From the NCBI GenBank assembly GCA_021628825.1, contig JAJXRY010000001.1, positions 62,001 through 126,000 of the forward strand: 64,000 nucleotides of DNA. The letters are read 5' to 3'. Every line of letters begins with the position of its first letter. Within the stretch, counting starts at the first letter, position 1. Below, piece after piece: positions 62,021-64,000 of the stretch. Below the pieces are notes generated by a model. The model saw only the letters and a list, made by a program, of their open reading frames with translations, did no database searches and was not told where the DNA came from. The translations under genes and the position numbers were made by a program. Source of the stretch: Lachnospiraceae bacterium. GTDB taxonomy: Bacteria; Bacillota; Clostridia; Lachnospirales; Lachnospiraceae.

Positions 62021-62963
62021 ATGATACAGACAGTTTTACTATTTATTCTGGGTCTTATTCTGATCTGCCTTGGAGGCGACCGTCTGGTGGATGCTGCAGT
62101 TGCAATTGCGAAGAAGCTTGGAATTCCACAGATTGTTGTAGGAGCAACGATTGTAAGTCTCGGAACTACACTTCCTGAAATTCTGGTTTCCACAACCGCA
62201 GCGTTTGACGGATCAGCAGCGATTGCAGCCGGAAATGCGTTTGGCTCCATCATCTGCAATACTGCATTGATTGCCGGATTGACACAGACGATTCGCCCAT
62301 CAAAGAAGATTGAGGCAGCGGCAATCCGGTGGAGAGGGATTTTTCTTCTTTGCGGTGTTGATCAGTATGAATCTATATGCTTATCTGACTCAGAAATTCA
62401 ATCGTCTCGCGGGTATTGTACTGCTTTTATTATTTGCGGTTTATGCATACCTTAATATTAAAAGGGCGGGGGCTGAAGGAGAAGAGAACGAAGAAGAGGA
62501 CGGGAAGAAGGAAAGTGGTCCGATCTGGAAGCATCTCCTGATTCTTGTGGTATGTGCCGTGTTTCTTTACTTTGGGGCCAATCTTCTGGTAGATAATGGT
62601 ATTTTGATTGCAGAGGCACTTGGTGTGCCTGAGCGTGTCATTGCTGTTACATTTATTGCACTAGGAACTTCCCTTCCGGAACTGGTAACCTCTCTTGTTT
62701 CGATTATTAAGGGATATGGAAATGTCGGACTTGGCAACGTTGTCGGCGCAAATATTCTGAATATGCTTCTGGTAATTGGTATTCCTTCAGCAATTGCAGG
62801 CATTCCGTTAGAACGTTCCACCATATTGGTTGATATGCCACTTGGACTTCTGGTGATGGCGGTACTGTTAATTCCTATTCTGATCCGGAAGAAATCATCC
62901 CGGGTACAGGGAGTCGCACTGCTTGCCATCTATGCAGTGTATTGTATTGCTTCCTTTATATGA
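62021..62963 (+). CDS. Calcium/sodium antiporter (CaCA family, YrbG-like)
   Basis: Ten-TM inverted-repeat transporter. Both alpha-repeats are clear: IVVGATIVSLGTTLPEILVSTTAA with AAGNAFGSIICNTALIAGL, and IAVTFIALGTSLPELVTSLVSI with LGNVVGANILNMLLVIG. A charged cytosolic loop (EGEENEEEDGKKES) separates them. TTTTTC near 62340 carries the single shift. ATG at 62021 follows AAAGGA; the upstream ATG at 61997 has no RBS. It exchanges Ca2+ for Na+ (or H+/K+ in some members). Confidence 0.88.
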
Positions 62964-63197
62964 TATAAGAGAAGCCTGTGCGGCTGTGAGCAGGAATAAG
63001 TGAAGAAAAAGAACTCTGCTGTGGCGGGGTTCTTTTTCTTGCCATGCATACTCAAAAATGATCCGGTGGATCATTTATGAGTAGTAAAACCGTGTCGAAA
63101 GAGGTTGATTAAATAGGAGCAAAGTATTACAATAAATAGAAATGTAATGGAAATTTTTACAGAAAATTAATTTTTTTACGGAGTGAATGAATTAGGA

Positions 63198-63728
63198 ATG
63201 CAATATACAAGAGAAACTGCGATTGAACGGCTGCTTAAAAAGCTTCAGTTCCTGTTATGACATTCATCCGGACGAAGATGACCGGAACCCGATCACAGCG
63301 CGCTGTGATTTTTTTGAGCATTCGGGGAGGTACGTGATATCGAAGAAGGCTGAATTATGGACAGCGGACAACGAAGAATTTCTTTATCTGATAAACATTC
63401 CGCATCTGACACTTGGGCTTTATGAGAAGTGGCGTGATTATGCACATGCGGACGGAATGGAACGGCTTCATATCGGGCCGGGACATATGTCTTCTTATAT
63501 TACACCGGTTTTTTTATCTGTGACTCGTGTGAGGAGGACGCAAGACGGGCATTGAAGAAATGTCGCATTTCCAAAAGTTTTCATTTTTCACTGCATGGCT
63601 GGATGGATCATCATACGGCTCTGGTGGAGCTGTCAACAGGACAGATTGACGCGAATCCGGGCGGCCGTCATACAGCGAAATTTTTGAAAAAAGTACTATA
63701 TTCATCAAGAATGAAGGGAGATAAGTAA
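63198..63728 (+). CDS. Conserved hypothetical protein upstream of cstA
   Basis: ~176 residues after repair near 63250 (TT) and 63509 (T7). Recognisable stretches: RETAIERLLKKLQ, ITARCDFFEHSGRYVISKKAELWTA, IPHLTLGLYEKWRDYA, GPGHMSSYITPVFICDSCEED, FHFSLHGWMDHHTALVELSTGQIDANPGGRHTAKFLKKVL. Cys and His residues may bind metal. It ends 1 nt before the cstA start codon, so it is likely co-transcribed with it. Function unknown. Confidence 0.72.
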
Positions 63729-63729
63729 C

Positions 63730-64000
63730 ATGAATTCATTAGTACTTCTTCTGATCTGCGTTGCCATTCTGGTAATCGGCTACATCTTTTACGGTGGCTG
63801 GCTGTGTAAACAGTGGGGCGTAGGCGAAGGAAACAAAGAAACACCTGCACATACTATGGAAGACGGTGTGGACTATGTACCGGCAAAGGCTCCGGTTCTG
63901 ATGGGACATCATTTCTCATCCATCGCAGGTGCAGGCCCTATTACGGGACCGATTGGTGCAGCAATTTTCGGATGGCTGCCTGTAACCCTCTGGATTTTGA
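63730..64000 (+). CDS. cstA: Carbon starvation protein CstA family (partial, 5' end)
   Basis: The first 90 codons are present and run off the window. MNSLVLLLICVAILVIGYIFYG (TM1), VPAKAPVLMGHHFSSIAGAGPITGPIGAAIFGWLP is the invariant CstA N-terminal motif. CstA proteins import peptides or pyruvate during carbon limitation. RBS GGGAG. Start intact. Confidence 0.93.
   Translation, partial: MNSLVLLLICVAILVIGYIFYGGWLCKQWGVGEGNKETPAHTMEDGVDYVPAKAPVLMGHHFSSIAGAGPITGPIGAAIFGWLPVTLWIL

Overview
The window looks like a chromosomal segment from a Gram-positive gut Clostridia species, most likely Lachnospiraceae. The evidence is the gene order bactofilin, pyrH, frr, uppS, cdsA, dxr, rseP, ispG, polC, together with Gram-positive PolC, strong AGGAGG ribosome sites, pyruvate phosphate dikinase, an FNT transporter, LytTR/DUF3021, CstA and many CPBP, XRE and GNAT genes. 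The species cannot be named from the sequence.

Layout. 1-5.5 kb: envelope and signalling genes (CPBP protease, sugar-binding-fold GGDEF protein, polysaccharide deacetylase, bactofilin). 5.5-18.8 kb: an essential run for UMP kinase, ribosome recycling, undecaprenyl and phospholipid precursors, the MEP isoprenoid pathway, a site-2 protease and replicative polymerase PolC, with a PP2C phosphatase and Ser/Thr kinase pair in the middle. 18.9-31.8 kb: housekeeping genes (apt, purine permease, CPBP, tRNA-Glu, FNT channel, HAD, PHP, ABC-F, MFS, GDPD, ppdK). 32-51 kb: an accessory island with lower GC. It carries XRE regulators with visible operators, a DnaQ-like exonuclease, a PIN-ankyrin fusion, a tightly coupled radical SAM / P-loop kinase / HAD / phosphoribosyltransferase cassette, remnants of a conjugative-type element broken by a decayed IS21, an AbiE toxin-antitoxin pair, a Phd antitoxin with a toxin relic, an AadA-like nucleotidyltransferase and several GNATs. 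51.8-61.9 kb: a surface module with a PilZ protein, a giant surface protein carrying an uninterrupted (Asp-Thr)285 tract and a sortase-like tail, an alpha/alpha-barrel protein, a Fn3-Big-CapA-(DUF6270)x2 protein and a lipoprotein. 62-64 kb: a Na+/Ca2+ antiporter family protein, an unknown protein and the start of cstA.

Sequence quality. Many conserved genes (polC, ispG, rseP, cdsA, ppdK and others) are broken by single- or double-base shifts, nearly always at a homopolymer that is longer than the protein family allows (typically 7 where 5 fits, or 5 where 4 fits). These look like base-calling errors, so I give one feature per inferred intact gene and state where the shifts are. Lesions not at homopolymers (istA, the ABC-F TGA codon, the deleted GNAT) are more likely real.

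The two best candidates for undescribed biology are the 32.6-37.5 kb cassette, which looks like synthesis or processing of a nucleotide-like small molecule next to a PIN-ankyrin nuclease, and the 52-61 kb surface module, in which two tandem DUF6270 domains (one lacking its putative active-site residues) are fused to a CapA phosphoesterase-like domain.
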